The notes under the pieces: generated by a model
The model's database searches: none
The model's input: the letters and a program-made list of their open reading frames with translations, nothing else
Told to the model about the DNA's origin: nothing
NCBI RefSeq assembly: GCF_902833045.1
Contig: NZ_CADFDU010000014.1
Location: 124,001-188,000, forward strand
Direction: 5' to 3'
Origin: Burkholderia sp. BCC0322
GTDB lineage: Bacteria; Pseudomonadota; Gammaproteobacteria; Burkholderiales; Burkholderiaceae
Length of the DNA stretch: 64,000 bases
Shown here: one piece after another, positions 38,432 through 48,382 of the stretch
Position numbering within the stretch: position 1 is the first letter of the stretch
How the letters are laid out: each line of letters opens with the position of its first letter
Made by a program: the position numbers and the translations under genes

Positions 38432-40690
38432 ATGAAAACTTCGCTGTTCCGGTGTTCGACGATTGCGTCCGCGTGCGCGCTCACGGTGCTGCTCGCGTCG
38501 TGCGGCGGCGACGACATCCACGCAGGCCCGGCCGCGCCGGCCGACCCCGATGCCGCGGCCGACCAGCGCGCGGCCGCGCTCGTCGCGCAACTGACGACCG
38601 ACGAGAAGCTGCAGCTCGTGCACGGCACGGGAATGCCCGCGCTCGACCTGGGCGGGCCGTTTCCGGCCGACGCGCTGAACGGCGCGAGCTACATCCCGGG
38701 CGTGCCGCGGCTCGGCATTCCGGGCGTCAGCAGCGCCGATTCGGCAGGCGGCGTGAACGTGAGGAACGCGCGCGTGACCGCGCTGCCCGCGCCGGTCGCG
38801 CTCGCGGCGACGTGGGATCCGGCGCTCGCCGGCACCTACGGCACGCGCATCGCGCTCGAATTGCGCGCGCTCGGCTTCGCGGAAGGGCTCGGCGGCGGCG
38901 TGAACCTTGCGCGCGAGCCGCGCAACGGACGCACGTTCGAATACATGGGCGAGGATCCGGTGCTCGCGGGCACGCTTGGCGCCGCGCGCACGCAGGCGAC
39001 GCAGGCGCAGAAGGTGATCGCGACGATCAAGCATTTCGCGTTCAACGACCAGGAAACCAACCGGATGACGATCGATTCGGTCGTCGACGAGCGAACCATG
39101 CGCGAGGCCGAGCTGCTCGCGTTCGAGATTGCCGTGAAGGACGGCCAGCCGGGCAACGTGATGTGCTCGTACAACAAGCTGAACGGCGTGTATGCGTGCG
39201 AGAACCCGTATCTGCTGACGACGGTGCTGAAGAACGAATGGGGCTTCAAGGGCGTCGTGCAGTCGGACTGGGGCGCGACGCATTCGACGGTCGCGGCCGT
39301 ACAGGCGGGGCTCGACGAGGAGGAACCGGGCGCGGCGGACGACAGCAACGCGCCGCTCGGCTCGTTCTTCAACACGAAGCTGCGCGCGGCGCTGCAGGCC
39401 GGCAGCGTGTCTGCGTCGCGGCTGAACGACATGGTGCAGCGCAAGCTGCGCACGCTGATCCGCGTCGGCGTGATGGACGCACCGCCGAAGCCGGGCGGCG
39501 CGATCGACGAAGCGGCCGGCAACGCCGATGCGCTCGCGATCGCACGGCAATCCGCGGTGCTGCTGAAGAACGCGGCCGCGCCCGGCGATGCGCGGTCCGT
39601 GCTGCCGCTGGCGGCCGGCGCGCTGAAGTCGGTCGTCGTGATCGGCGGGCATGCGGACGCGGGCGTGCTGTCGGGCGGCGGCTCGGGCGCGGTGCCGGCG
39701 ATCGACGGCAACGCGGTGACGACCTGTCAGCAACCGGCCGGTATGCTGTTCGGCGGTTGCGCGACCTGGTACAAGTCCGCGCCGCTCGCGGCGATCCGCG
39801 CGAAGGCGCCGAACGCATCGGTCAGCTATCTCGACGGGACCGACGCGAATGCCGCGGCGAGCGCGGCCGCGCAGGCCGATGTCGCGATCGTGTTCGCGAC
39901 GCAGTGGCAGACGGAAGGGCTCGACCTCGCGAGCCTGTCGCTGCCCGATGCGAAGGCCGACCCGTACAACCAGCAGTACGACCAGGACGCACTGATCGCC
40001 GCGGTCGCGGCGAAGGCGAAGCGCGTGATCGTCGTGCTCGAGAACGGCAGCCCCGTGCTGATGCCGTGGCTCGCGAACGTGCATGGCGTGCTCGAAGCGT
40101 GGTATCCGGGCGCACAGGGCGGCCAGGCGATCGCCGACCTGCTGTTCGGCGATGCGAACCCGTCGGGCCGGCTGCCGCTGACGTTCCCGAAGCAGGAGGC
40201 CGACCTGCCGCAGCCGGCGATCGATCCGGCGAGGTCGCAGACCGTCTATGCGGAGGGGCTCGCGTACGGCTATCGCTGGTTCGATGCGAAGGCGATCGAG
40301 CCGCTGTTCCCGTTCGGCTACGGGCTGTCGTACACGACGTACGCGCTTTCCGGGATGACCGCGGCGGCCGATGCATCGGGCAACGTGACGGTCGGCGTGA
40401 CGGTGACGAACACCGGCGCGCGGGCCGGTGCGCAGACGGTGCAGGTCTATGCGGCGCTGCCCGCGTCGCTCGGCGAGCCGCCGAAGCGGCTCGTCGGCTG
40501 GACCAAGGTCGCGCTGCAGCCGGGCGAGGCGCGCACGGTCGGCATTGCGATTCCGTCGCAGCGTTTCGCGACCTGGGACGTGACCACGCATGCATGGCGG
40601 GTCGGTGCGGGCAGCTATACGCTCACGGCCGCCGCGTCGTCGCGCGATCCGCAGGCGCTGTCGCAGGCGGTGTCGCTCGCGGCGCGCTGA
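38432..40690 (+). CDS. Glycoside hydrolase family 3 beta-glucosidase-like lipoprotein
   Basis: A 752-residue three-domain GH3 enzyme: (alpha/beta)8-like barrel (about 45-350), alpha/beta sandwich (about 385-610) and a C-terminal fibronectin-III-like domain (about 640-740). The KHFAFND motif is at 200-206 and the nucleophile Asp279 lies in VQSDWG. A lipobox LASC with Cys24 indicates lipidation, placing it on the outside of the cell membrane system rather than in the cytoplasm. The ATG has a perfect AGGAGG. It likely cleaves beta-linked oligosaccharides. It is divergent from an AraC regulator. Confidence 0.92.
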   Translation: MKTSLFRCSTIASACALTVLLASCGGDDIHAGPAAPADPDAAADQRAAALVAQLTTDEKLQLVHGTGMPALDLGGPFPADALNGASYIPGVPRLGIPGVSSADSAGGVNVRNARVTALPAPVALAATWDPALAGTYGTRIALELRALGFAEGLGGGVNLAREPRNGRTFEYMGEDPVLAGTLGAARTQATQAQKVIATIKHFAFNDQETNRMTIDSVVDERTMREAELLAFEIAVKDGQPGNVMCSYNKLNGVYACENPYLLTTVLKNEWGFKGVVQSDWGATHSTVAAVQAGLDEEEPGAADDSNAPLGSFFNTKLRAALQAGSVSASRLNDMVQRKLRTLIRVGVMDAPPKPGGAIDEAAGNADALAIARQSAVLLKNAAAPGDARSVLPLAAGALKSVVVIGGHADAGVLSGGGSGAVPAIDGNAVTTCQQPAGMLFGGCATWYKSAPLAAIRAKAPNASVSYLDGTDANAAASAAAQADVAIVFATQWQTEGLDLASLSLPDAKADPYNQQYDQDALIAAVAAKAKRVIVVLENGSPVLMPWLANVHGVLEAWYPGAQGGQAIADLLFGDANPSGRLPLTFPKQEADLPQPAIDPARSQTVYAEGLAYGYRWFDAKAIEPLFPFGYGLSYTTYALSGMTAAADASGNVTVGVTVTNTGARAGAQTVQVYAALPASLGEPPKRLVGWTKVALQPGEARTVGIAIPSQRFATWDVTTHAWRVGAGSYTLTAAASSRDPQALSQAVSLAAR

Positions 40691-40773
40691 CCGGCCGCGT
40701 CATGCATCGGGCGGGCCCGGCCGGCCACGCGCCGGATTCCCCCGATGCGGGGCGGCGCGCGAGCCGTCTCGCG

Positions 40774-41952
40774 TTACCCGGTGCCGCGCCGGAACGGATC
40801 GTGTTCGCGCAGTTCGTCGACGTATGCGTGAATATGCTCGGTCTCGCGTTCGAGAAAGCGCGCGACCGCGTCCGAGAACGCCGGGTGCGCGAGCCAGTGC
40901 GCGGAGTGCGTGACGGTCGGCAGGAAGCCGCGCGCAAGCTTGTGCTCGCCCTGCGCGCCGCCTTCGAACGTATCGAGCCCGGCCTCGATGCAGAATTCGA
41001 GCAACTGGTAGTAGGCCGTTTCGAAATGCAGGCACGGCACATGTTCGACCGCGCCCCAGTAGCGGCCGTACAGCGTGCCGCCGCCGTTTTCGCCGCGCCG
41101 GTAGACGGCGAGCGCACTGGCGATCGGCTGGCCGCCGGCTTCTGCGATCACGAGCAGCAGGTTCTCGGGCATCGTCGCGCCGATCGTGCGGAAGAAGTCG
41201 AGGTTCAGGTACGGGCTCGAATAGTGTTCGCGATAGGTCTGCCGGTAGCAGCGCGAGAAGAACCGCCAGTCGGCGTCGGTGATCCGGTCGCCGGTGAGCC
41301 GCCTGAACGTCACGCCCGCATCGTGCACCTTGCGCCGCTCCGCGCGGATGTTCTTGCGTTTCTTCTGCTCGAGCGTGGCGAGGAAATCGTCGAAGTGGCG
41401 GTAGCCGTCGTTGATCCAGTGGAACTGCACGCCTTCGCGCAGCATCATCCCCATCGATTCGAGGAGCGCCGCTTCGTCGCCGGTCGGGAACAGCACGTGC
41501 AGCGACGACACGTCGCTCTGCTCGGCGAACGCGAGCAGCGTGGCCGCGAGCCGGCGGCGCGCGTCGTCGTCGGCCGCGAGCAGGCGCGTGCCCTGCACGG
41601 GCGTGAACGGTACCGCACACAACAGCTTCGGGTAGTAGGGCAGGTCGTTGCGCTGGTACGCGTCGGCCCAGGCCCAGTCGAACACGTATTCGCCATACGA
41701 ATGCTGTTTCGCGTAGACGGGCGCGGCGGCCGCGAGGCGGCCGGTGCGCGGGTCGGTCAGCGTGACGAAGTGGGGTGACCAGCCGGTATCGTCGACCGCG
41801 CAGCGCGCGACGTGCAGCGCGTCGAGGAATTCGTGGCGCAGGAAGGGCGTCGGCTGCGCGTCGCGGGCAAGCAGCGCGTTCCATTCCTCGGCCGGCACCT
41901 CCGCGGGGGACGACAGGATGCCCGTGCGATAATCGATGCGTTCGTGTTTCAA
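40774..41952 (-). CDS. FemAB/GNAT-like protein (peptidogalycan/DUF482 family)
   Basis: A 392-residue protein of PF04339, distantly related to FemAB and GNAT acyltransferases. Characteristic blocks include PFLRHEFLDALH near residue 35, EYVFDWAWADAY near 87, KKRKNIRAERRKV near 198 and GAQGEHKLARGF near 335. Function is not established; transfer of an amino acid or acyl group to a cell-surface component has been suggested from fold. The start appears to be TTG at 41952 with a GGA site; no ATG in frame fits better. It is divergent from nadE. Confidence 0.82.
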   Translation of the reverse strand: MKHERIDYRTGILSSPAEVPAEEWNALLARDAQPTPFLRHEFLDALHVARCAVDDTGWSPHFVTLTDPRTGRLAAAAPVYAKQHSYGEYVFDWAWADAYQRNDLPYYPKLLCAVPFTPVQGTRLLAADDDARRRLAATLLAFAEQSDVSSLHVLFPTGDEAALLESMGMMLREGVQFHWINDGYRHFDDFLATLEQKKRKNIRAERRKVHDAGVTFRRLTGDRITDADWRFFSRCYRQTYREHYSSPYLNLDFFRTIGATMPENLLLVIAEAGGQPIASALAVYRRGENGGGTLYGRYWGAVEHVPCLHFETAYYQLLEFCIEAGLDTFEGGAQGEHKLARGFLPTVTHSAHWLAHPAFSDAVARFLERETEHIHAYVDELREHDPFRRGTG

Positions 41953-42062
41953 GCGTGAATCCGTACCATTCTGTGTCGCCGGATGCGCGGGCCTGCGCGG
42001 CCCGCACCGGGACGTTTTCGTCAGCCGTTCAGGGCGCGCCGCCGGGCTGCGCCGATCCCGCC

Positions 42063-43769
42063 ATGAAGACCCGACTCGCTCTCGCCCAGATCAACGTCAC
42101 CGTCGGCGACTTCGCCGGCAACGTCGCGCGGATCGTCGCGGCCGCGCGCGCCGCGCACAACGATGGTGCGCAGCTGATGGTCGCACCCGAACTCGCGCTG
42201 TCCGGCTATCCGCCGGAAGACCTGCTGCTGCGGCCCGCGTTCTACGCGGCGGCCGCGGCTGCACTCGACGCACTCGCCGACGCCCTGAAGGCGTTCGACG
42301 GGCTCGCGGTGCTGGTCGGCCATCCGCTGCGCGGCACAGGCGAAGGCGTGCACGCGCCAGCCGTCGATGGTAATGCAAACCGACCGATCGAGCGCGGCGT
42401 GCCGCCCACCGATACCTACAACGCGGTATCGCTGATCGTCGGCGGCGAGATCGTCGGCACCTACCGCAAGCAGGATCTGCCGAACGCCGAGGTGTTCGAC
42501 GAGAAGCGCTATTTCGCGACGGACGCCGAGCCGCTCGTGTTCGAGCTGAACGGCGTGAAATTCGGCGTGATCATCTGCGAGGATGCGTGGCACGCATCGG
42601 CCGCGCAGATCGCGAAGGCGGCCGGCGCGCAGGTGCTGCTGATCCCGAACGGCTCGCCGTACCACATGAACAAGGAAGCGGTGCGCTTCGACATCCTGCG
42701 CGCGCGGATTCGCGAAACGGGGCTGCCGATGGTGTACGTGAACCTCGTCGGCGGGCAGGACGAGCTCGTGTTCGACGGCGGCTCGTTCGTGCTCGACGCG
42801 CAGGGCGCGCTGGTCGCGAAGATGCCGCAGTTCGACGAAGGGCACGCGATCGTCGAATTCGAAGGCGCGCGGCCGCTGCCGGGCGCGATCGCGCCCGAGC
42901 TGTCGACGGACGCGCAGGTGTACCGCGCGCTCGTGACGGGCGTGCGCGATTACATCGGCAAGAACGGGTTTCCGGGCGTGTTGATCGGGCTGTCGGGCGG
43001 CGTCGATTCGGCGCTGGTGCTGGCCGTTGCATGCGATGCGCTCGGGCCCGAGCGCGTGCGCGCGGTGATGATGCCGTCGCGCTTCACGGCCGACATCTCG
43101 ACCACCGACGCGGCGGAAATGGCGCGGCGCGTCGGCGTGCGCTACGACGAGATCGCGATCGCGCCGATGTTCGATGCGTTCCGCGTATCGCTCGCGGGCG
43201 AGTTCGCGGGCCGCGCGGAAGACGCGACGGAAGAAAACATCCAGGCGCGCATTCGCGGCACGCTGCTGATGGCGCTGTCGAACAAGTTCGGCTCGATCGT
43301 GCTGACGACCGGCAACAAGAGCGAGATGGCGGTTGGCTACTGCACGCTGTACGGCGACATGGCCGGCGGGTTCGCGGTGATCAAGGACATCGCGAAGACG
43401 CTCGTGTACCGGCTCTGCCGCTATCGCAACGAAACGGCCGATTACCTGCTGCGCGACGTGATCCCCGAGCGGATCCTCACGCGCGCGCCGTCGGCCGAGC
43501 TGCGCGAGAACCAGACCGACCAGGACAGCCTGCCGCCGTACGACGTGCTCGACGCGATCATGCGGATGTACATGGAAGAGGACCGGCCGCTCGCCGAGAT
43601 CGTCGCGGCGGGTTATGCCCAGGCCGACGTGGAACGCGTGACGCGGCTCATCAAGATCAACGAATACAAGCGCCGCCAGGCGCCGATCGGCATTCGTGTC
43701 ACGCATCGCGCATTCGGGCGCGACTGGCGCTACCCGATCACGTCACGTTTTACCGAACGGCTCGATTGA
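42063..43769 (+). CDS. nadE: Glutamine-dependent NAD+ synthetase
   Basis: A 568-residue two-domain enzyme making the last step of NAD synthesis. The N-terminal nitrilase-type glutaminase has the triad Glu43, Lys136 and Cys172 (ICEDAWH). The C-terminal synthetase has the pyrophosphate loop LSGGVDS at 310-316. It is the shorter, proteobacterial type of glutamine-dependent enzyme. glnB follows 83 bp downstream with its own possible -10 (TACAAT, 43801-43806), a linkage that fits PII control of NAD synthesis. Confidence 0.96.
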   Translation: MKTRLALAQINVTVGDFAGNVARIVAAARAAHNDGAQLMVAPELALSGYPPEDLLLRPAFYAAAAAALDALADALKAFDGLAVLVGHPLRGTGEGVHAPAVDGNANRPIERGVPPTDTYNAVSLIVGGEIVGTYRKQDLPNAEVFDEKRYFATDAEPLVFELNGVKFGVIICEDAWHASAAQIAKAAGAQVLLIPNGSPYHMNKEAVRFDILRARIRETGLPMVYVNLVGGQDELVFDGGSFVLDAQGALVAKMPQFDEGHAIVEFEGARPLPGAIAPELSTDAQVYRALVTGVRDYIGKNGFPGVLIGLSGGVDSALVLAVACDALGPERVRAVMMPSRFTADISTTDAAEMARRVGVRYDEIAIAPMFDAFRVSLAGEFAGRAEDATEENIQARIRGTLLMALSNKFGSIVLTTGNKSEMAVGYCTLYGDMAGGFAVIKDIAKTLVYRLCRYRNETADYLLRDVIPERILTRAPSAELRENQTDQDSLPPYDVLDAIMRMYMEEDRPLAEIVAAGYAQADVERVTRLIKINEYKRRQAPIGIRVTHRAFGRDWRYPITSRFTERLD

Positions 43770-43840
43770 GCCGTGTCGCGCCGTGCGCGGCTCGCCGGCT
43801 TACAATCGGGATCGCGATTTTTCATCCAAACGAGCATTGA

Positions 43841-44191
<351 letters not shown>

Positions 44192-44233
44192 GCGCCGCAT
44201 TCGTCGATGGGACGGCGAAACCGGCCCGCCAAT

Positions 44234-44269
44234 AAAAAACGGTGCGATACCCGGTTGGGTACCGCACCG
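44234..44269 (-). terminator. Terminator of the porin gene
   Basis: A 13-bp stem with one mismatch (44257-44269 with 44240-44252, loop of 4) is followed on the minus strand by six T residues. It lies 65 bp after the porin stop and also faces the convergent glnB. Confidence 0.85.
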
Positions 44270-44333
44270 ATACGCGCCTCTCGCAGCAGCGTGGAAAACG
44301 TCGTTGAATCGATTCTTTGAGAACGTCGCCTGA

Positions 44334-45410
44334 TCAGAACAGGTGCTGGATACCGGCGTAGACGCCGGTCTGGCTGCCGCCCGGATTCGGGTTGCCCGTC
44401 GACACGGCCGTACCGGCGCCGTTCGCGTTCAGGCCGAAGTTGGCGTTCTTGCTGTTGCGCACCGTCGCGACCTGCAGGTCGAACAGCGTGCGCTTCGAGA
44501 TGTTGTACGAGCCGCCAACCGTATAGATGTTCGCGTTGCCGCCGCCGTGGTTCGCGTTCACGTGATACACGGCTGCGATCAGCGCCGCTGCCGGCGTTGC
44601 CTGCCACGTCACGCCGCCCCAGACTTGCTGGGTGCCCGTCACGCCGGCGTTGACTGCCGGGCCGCCGCTGCCGTCGGCGCGCGAGGCCTGGTAGGCCGCT
44701 TGCACCTTGAACTGGCCGAGGAACACGTTCACGCCCGCGAAGTATTCGCGCGAGTAGTTGAACACGTCCGAGAAGCGGCCGTTGCTGTCGCGCGTTTCGT
44801 CATAGATGCCGCGCAACTGGAACAGCGAATTCGTATAGGTGACCTGTGCGCCGGCTGCACGGCCCGCTGCGCCGGCCGTCGTGTTGCCGTTGAAGCTGGT
44901 CGAGTTCGAGAACGAGAACTGGCCGTAGAAGTCGAGGCCGTAGAACTGCGGCGACTGGTACGACACGTTGTTGCTGGTCTTGTTCCAGTTGCGGCCGCGC
45001 ACCAGCGATGCCGTCGACCAGGCCGACTGGCCGAACGGGTCGAAGTCCCACACGCCGTTGGCGATCGCGAGCTCGCGACCCAACAGCAGCGTACCGTAGC
45101 GGTCGTTGGAGATACCGACCGTCGCATAACGATCCCAGATCGAGCCGCTGAAGCCGCCCGTCATCGTGTTGAACGCGCCTTCGAGGTGGAACAGGATCTT
45201 GTTGCCGCCGCCGATGTCCTCGGTGCCCTTCAAGCCCCAGAGGCTCGTGCCCCAGTCGCCGCTTTCCGCGCGCACTTGGTGGCCGTTTTGCAGGCCGTTC
45301 AGGTACTCGATGCCGGCGTCCAGGCGGCCATACAGCGTGACGCTGCTCTGCGCGTGCGCCGTCACCACCCCAGCAGCCATCAGCGCGGCCGCGACCAAAG
45401 CTTTCTTCAT
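44334..45410 (-). CDS. Gram-negative trimeric porin (OmpC/Porin_4 type)
   Basis: A 358-residue outer-membrane porin. The signal peptide is MKKALVAAALMAAGVVTAHA, followed by QSSVTLYGRLDAGIEY, the standard mature start of Burkholderiales porins, and the chain ends in the beta-signal GVYAGIQHLF with terminal Phe. Sixteen beta-strands of alternating pattern are expected, with the loop-3 constriction near residue 110-130. The ATG at 45410 follows GGAGG. The upstream region is unusually A/T-rich and holds several inverted repeats, suggesting heavy control. Substrate preference is not readable. Confidence 0.93.
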   Translation of the reverse strand: MKKALVAAALMAAGVVTAHAQSSVTLYGRLDAGIEYLNGLQNGHQVRAESGDWGTSLWGLKGTEDIGGGNKILFHLEGAFNTMTGGFSGSIWDRYATVGISNDRYGTLLLGRELAIANGVWDFDPFGQSAWSTASLVRGRNWNKTSNNVSYQSPQFYGLDFYGQFSFSNSTSFNGNTTAGAAGRAAGAQVTYTNSLFQLRGIYDETRDSNGRFSDVFNYSREYFAGVNVFLGQFKVQAAYQASRADGSGGPAVNAGVTGTQQVWGGVTWQATPAAALIAAVYHVNANHGGGNANIYTVGGSYNISKRTLFDLQVATVRNSKNANFGLNANGAGTAVSTGNPNPGGSQTGVYAGIQHLF

Positions 45411-45975
45411 CATCTCCTCCATACCCTGTCAAAAAGTCAACCCAGACTGCACGAGATGCCCGGAGCGCGAGCGCCGGGCAAAAGCGGGATAACCAGGGAG
45501 ACCTCGTGCAGGGCCGGTAAGCGCAGCACGCGGGCAAGCGGACGGAAAACCGTTGATTGGTCCCGCGCAGCCGGGTCGGCCTGCGGGGTCTCCTTGTAGT
45601 GTCGTGAAGCTAAACTACATTTCACGAACTTCGTTTTGCTACTTTGGTTACTAATTTAGCAAAAATACAATTTTGTGGCGATGGAAATCGTTGTTTGACT
45701 AACACCTGTCGTCAAATTGCCATGCAACACGGTGCGCAACCGGTGCGCCGAGGGTTTGCAATTAACGGAAAACCCTTGTCCCGCAAGGCAGACACGAATT
45801 TCGCAAACAGGGGTCAAGGATTGCCACTATTGACGTTGCGAGGGCGCGAGCGTAAGCGCCCGACATGAGAAATCGGTAAGTATTTCGTAATGAACGGGCG
45901 GCTGCCGGACGCCGCCGGCCGGTGCTTGTCGTGCCCGCTCGGTCACGCGCAACGCGATGCACCGGCGTGCATCGG
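45411..45975. other. A/T-rich regulatory region between porin and LysR gene
   Basis: About 565 bp without a supported gene; a 74-codon frame at 45644-45868 has no ribosome site and no recognisable composition. The stretch 45600-45830 is markedly lower in GC than the flanks. It holds inverted repeats CGTGAA/TTCACG (45603-45608 and 45621-45626), ACGAA/TTCGT (45624-45634) and TTTTGCTA/TAGCAAAA (45634-45641 and 45657-45664). I could not assign a clear sigma-70 promoter. Confidence 0.5.
45603..45664. promoter_or_regulatory. Cluster of inverted repeats upstream of the porin gene
   Basis: Three adjoining inverted repeats lie 190-255 bp before the porin start, the longest with 8-bp arms and a 15-bp spacer. 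Their crowding in an A/T-rich block suggests sites for a porin regulator; which protein binds is unknown. Confidence 0.45.
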
Positions 45976-46902
45976 TCAGGCAGGCTCCGGCCTTACGGCG
46001 AGCAACTGCGCGCGAATCCAGCGATGTGCATCGGTGCGCGCATGTTTCGCGTGCGAGTAGACCTTCACGGTGTAGCGCGGGATCTCGAACGGCGCGGGAA
46101 AGATGCGGATCGGCGCCGCGTGCCGCAGCGCCTGCGCGGCGCGGTTCGGCACGGTCATCAGCAGCGCGGATTCCGCGATCACGAACGGCGCGGCCAGCAC
46201 GGTCGGCAACTGCACGGCGACCTGACGCGCGAGGCCGAGCCGGTCGAGCACATGATCGACGACGCCGCGCGACTCGTTCCACGGCGTGACGACCACGTGG
46301 CGTGCCGCCAGGTACTGGTCGAGCGTCAGCCGCCGGCGGATGTCCGGATGCGTGGCGCTCGCGATCACGACGTAGTCGTCGGAGAACCAGTCGAAGTCCT
46401 CGATGCCGGGTGCGTCGGCCGCCGATTCCTCGTGGTAGCCGAGCGCGAAATCGATGCGGCCGGCCGCGAGCTCGTCGACGGAGATCTTCCGGTCGGAATG
46501 GATGACGCGGATCCGCAAGCGTGGTGCCACATGCTGGATGCGGGCGAGGAACGCCGGCAGCACGGCGAATGCCGTGTAGTCGGTCGCCGCGAACACGAAC
46601 GTGCGGTCGCTGTGCGCGGGATCGAAGCGGCGCGCGCGGGCGAGCCCCTTCGACATCGCGTCGAGCGCGTCGCCGGCCCAGGTCGCGATGTCGTCGGCGC
46701 GCACGGTAGGTTGCATCTCGTTGCCGAGGCGGACGAACAGCGCGTCGCCGATCGCGTCGCGCAGCCGTGCAAGCGCGTGGCTCAGCGCGGACGGGCTCAA
46801 CGCGAGTTCGTGTGCGGCCGCGGCGACGGAGCGGTGACGGTACAGCGCGTCGAACACGAGCAGCAGGTTCAGGTCGAGGCGGCGCAGATCGGGATGCATC
46901 AT
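45976..46902 (-). CDS. LysR-type transcriptional regulator
   Basis: A 308-residue regulator with an N-terminal winged helix (RRLDLNLLLVFDALYRHRSVAAAAHELALSPSA pattern in the first 45 residues) and a periplasmic-binding-protein-like effector domain (about 95-300). It belongs to the NodD/LeuO-like group whose effector domains often sense aromatics. The start was set at the ATG-ATG pair (46902/46899); an upstream GTG at 46929 is possible. It is divergent from the GNAT gene and 565 bp from the porin; either could be a target. Confidence 0.9.
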   Translation of the reverse strand: MMHPDLRRLDLNLLLVFDALYRHRSVAAAAHELALSPSALSHALARLRDAIGDALFVRLGNEMQPTVRADDIATWAGDALDAMSKGLARARRFDPAHSDRTFVFAATDYTAFAVLPAFLARIQHVAPRLRIRVIHSDRKISVDELAAGRIDFALGYHEESAADAPGIEDFDWFSDDYVVIASATHPDIRRRLTLDQYLAARHVVVTPWNESRGVVDHVLDRLGLARQVAVQLPTVLAAPFVIAESALLMTVPNRAAQALRHAAPIRIFPAPFEIPRYTVKVYSHAKHARTDAHRWIRAQLLAVRPEPA

Positions 46903-47035
46903 GTTCAGGTCCGGATGAAGAAACTGCACTTCCTGCAGGCGCAGCGCGAACGTAGCATGACGACCTGATTGGCGCCAGCGCGGCTGCGCGGCGCCGTGTT
47001 CCGTTTCAAGTCAGGGCCGGAGGAGGGCTCAACCC

Positions 47036-47530
47036 GTGCAAATCGACATCCGTTCCGCCACCGTCGCCGACGTGCCGCAGATCCTGCGTTTCATCACCGA
47101 GCTGGCCATCTACGAGAAGGCGGAACACGAAGTGATCGCGACGCCCGCGTCGCTCGAGCGCAGCCTGTTCGGCGAGGGATCGCCGGCGCGCGCGCTGATG
47201 TGCGAGGTCGACGGCGAGCCGGCCGGCTTCGCCGTGTATTTCTTCTCGTATTCGACATGGCTTGCCCGGCAGGGGCTGTATCTCGAGGACCTGTACGTGT
47301 CGCCGCGTTTTCGTGGTGCGGGCGCCGGGCTGCGGCTCCTGAAGGCGCTCGCGCGGATCGCGGTCGAGTCGGGCTGCGGGCGTTTCGAGTGGAGCGTGCT
47401 CGACTGGAACGAGCCGGCGATCCGCTTCTACGAGAGCGTCGGCGCGGCGCCGCAGAGCGAATGGGTGCGCTACCGGCTCGCGGGCGACGAATTGCGCACG
47501 TTCGCCGACAGCACGCCGGTGACCGCGTAA
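47036..47530 (+). CDS. GNAT acetyltransferase (diamine/thialysine type)
   Basis: A 164-residue GNAT protein. The motif LYLEDLYVSPRFRGAGAGLRLL holds the acetyl-CoA pyrophosphate loop (R..GAG), and FEWSVLDWNEPAIRFYESVGA matches the spermidine/thialysine N-acetyltransferase group. It probably acetylates a small amine. The start is GTG at 47036 with a strong AGGAGGG 8 bp upstream. A shared terminator separates it from the convergent transporter operon. Confidence 0.88.
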   Translation: MQIDIRSATVADVPQILRFITELAIYEKAEHEVIATPASLERSLFGEGSPARALMCEVDGEPAGFAVYFFSYSTWLARQGLYLEDLYVSPRFRGAGAGLRLLKALARIAVESGCGRFEWSVLDWNEPAIRFYESVGAAPQSEWVRYRLAGDELRTFADSTPVTA

Positions 47531-47536
47531 ACGCAA

Positions 47537-47573
47537 AACGGGCGCCGCGCGGCGAACCGCGGGCGCCCGCTCG
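47537..47573. terminator. Shared terminator between GNAT gene and amino-acid ABC operon
   Basis: A stem of at least 7 bp, CGGGCGC/GCGCCCG (47539-47545 with 47563-47569), extended by further GC pairs, has TTTT on the minus strand side. It lies between the convergent GNAT and hisP genes. Confidence 0.65.
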
Positions 47574-47584
47574 TGCGGCGTGCG

Positions 47585-48364
47585 TTACTTGAGGCTGCCC
47601 GACAGGAACCCGCGCAGGCGTTCGCTCTTCGGGTTGGCGAACACCTCGGACGGCACGCCTTCTTCCTCGACGCGGCCCTGGTGCAGGAACATCACGTGGT
47701 TCGACACGTTACGTGCGAAGCCCATCTCGTGCGTGACGACGATCATCGTGCGGCCTTCCTCGGCCAGCTTCTGCATCACCTTCAGCACTTCGCCCACCAG
47801 CTCCGGGTCGAGCGCCGACGTCGGCTCGTCGAACAGCATCACGTCCGGATGCATCGCCAGCGCGCGGGCAATCGCCACGCGCTGCTGCTGGCCGCCCGAC
47901 AGGTGCGACGGATACTGCTTCTCGACGCGCGGCGCGAGGCCGACTTTCTCGAGATACGCGCGAGCGCGCTCCTCGGCTTCCTTCTTCGGGATGCCGAGCA
48001 CGTTCACGGGCGCTTCCATCACGTTCTCGATCACGTTCATGTGCGACCAGAGATTGAAGTGCTGGAACACCATCGACAGCTTGGTGCGCACGCGCTGCAG
48101 CTGCTTCGGATCGGCCGCGCGCAGCGCGCCCGTCTTGTCGAGCGCGGTGCGCACTTCCTCGCCGTCGACGAAGATGCGGCCCGCGTTCGGCTGTTCGAGG
48201 AAGTTGATGCAGCGGAGCATCGTGCTCTTGCCGGAGCCGGACGAGCCGATCACGCTGATCACGTCGCCCGAGTTCGCCTTCAGCGACACGCCCTTGAGCA
48301 CCTCGTTGTCGCCGTACCGCTTGTGCAGATCGTCGACGAAAAGCTTCTGAGTCTGGGAATTCAT
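47585..48364 (-). CDS. hisP: Basic amino-acid ABC transporter ATPase (HisP type)
   Basis: A 259-residue ATPase with Walker [10 protein letters not shown] (near 42), Q-loop [11 protein letters not shown], signature LSGGQQQR, Walker [12 protein letters not shown] and the H-loop THEMGFA. The extra segment with [14 protein letters not shown] before the Q-loop and FNLWSHM are hallmarks of HisP. It powers import of histidine, arginine, lysine or ornithine with HisQ/HisM. It is the last gene of the operon, 18 bp after hisM. Confidence 0.94.
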   Translation of the reverse strand: MNSQTQKLFVDDLHKRYGDNEVLKGVSLKANSGDVISVIGSSGSGKSTMLRCINFLEQPNAGRIFVDGEEVRTALDKTGALRAADPKQLQRVRTKLSMVFQHFNLWSHMNVIENVMEAPVNVLGIPKKEAEERARAYLEKVGLAPRVEKQYPSHLSGGQQQRVAIARALAMHPDVMLFDEPTSALDPELVGEVLKVMQKLAEEGRTMIVVTHEMGFARNVSNHVMFLHQGRVEEEGVPSEVFANPKSERLRGFLSGSLK

Positions 48365-48382
48365 CAATAGTCCTGCGAAAAC

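Noticed and set aside
45644-45868. 74-codon plus-strand frame in the porin upstream region
   Set aside because: No ribosome site, mixed composition and it overlaps regulatory repeats; judged a chance frame.
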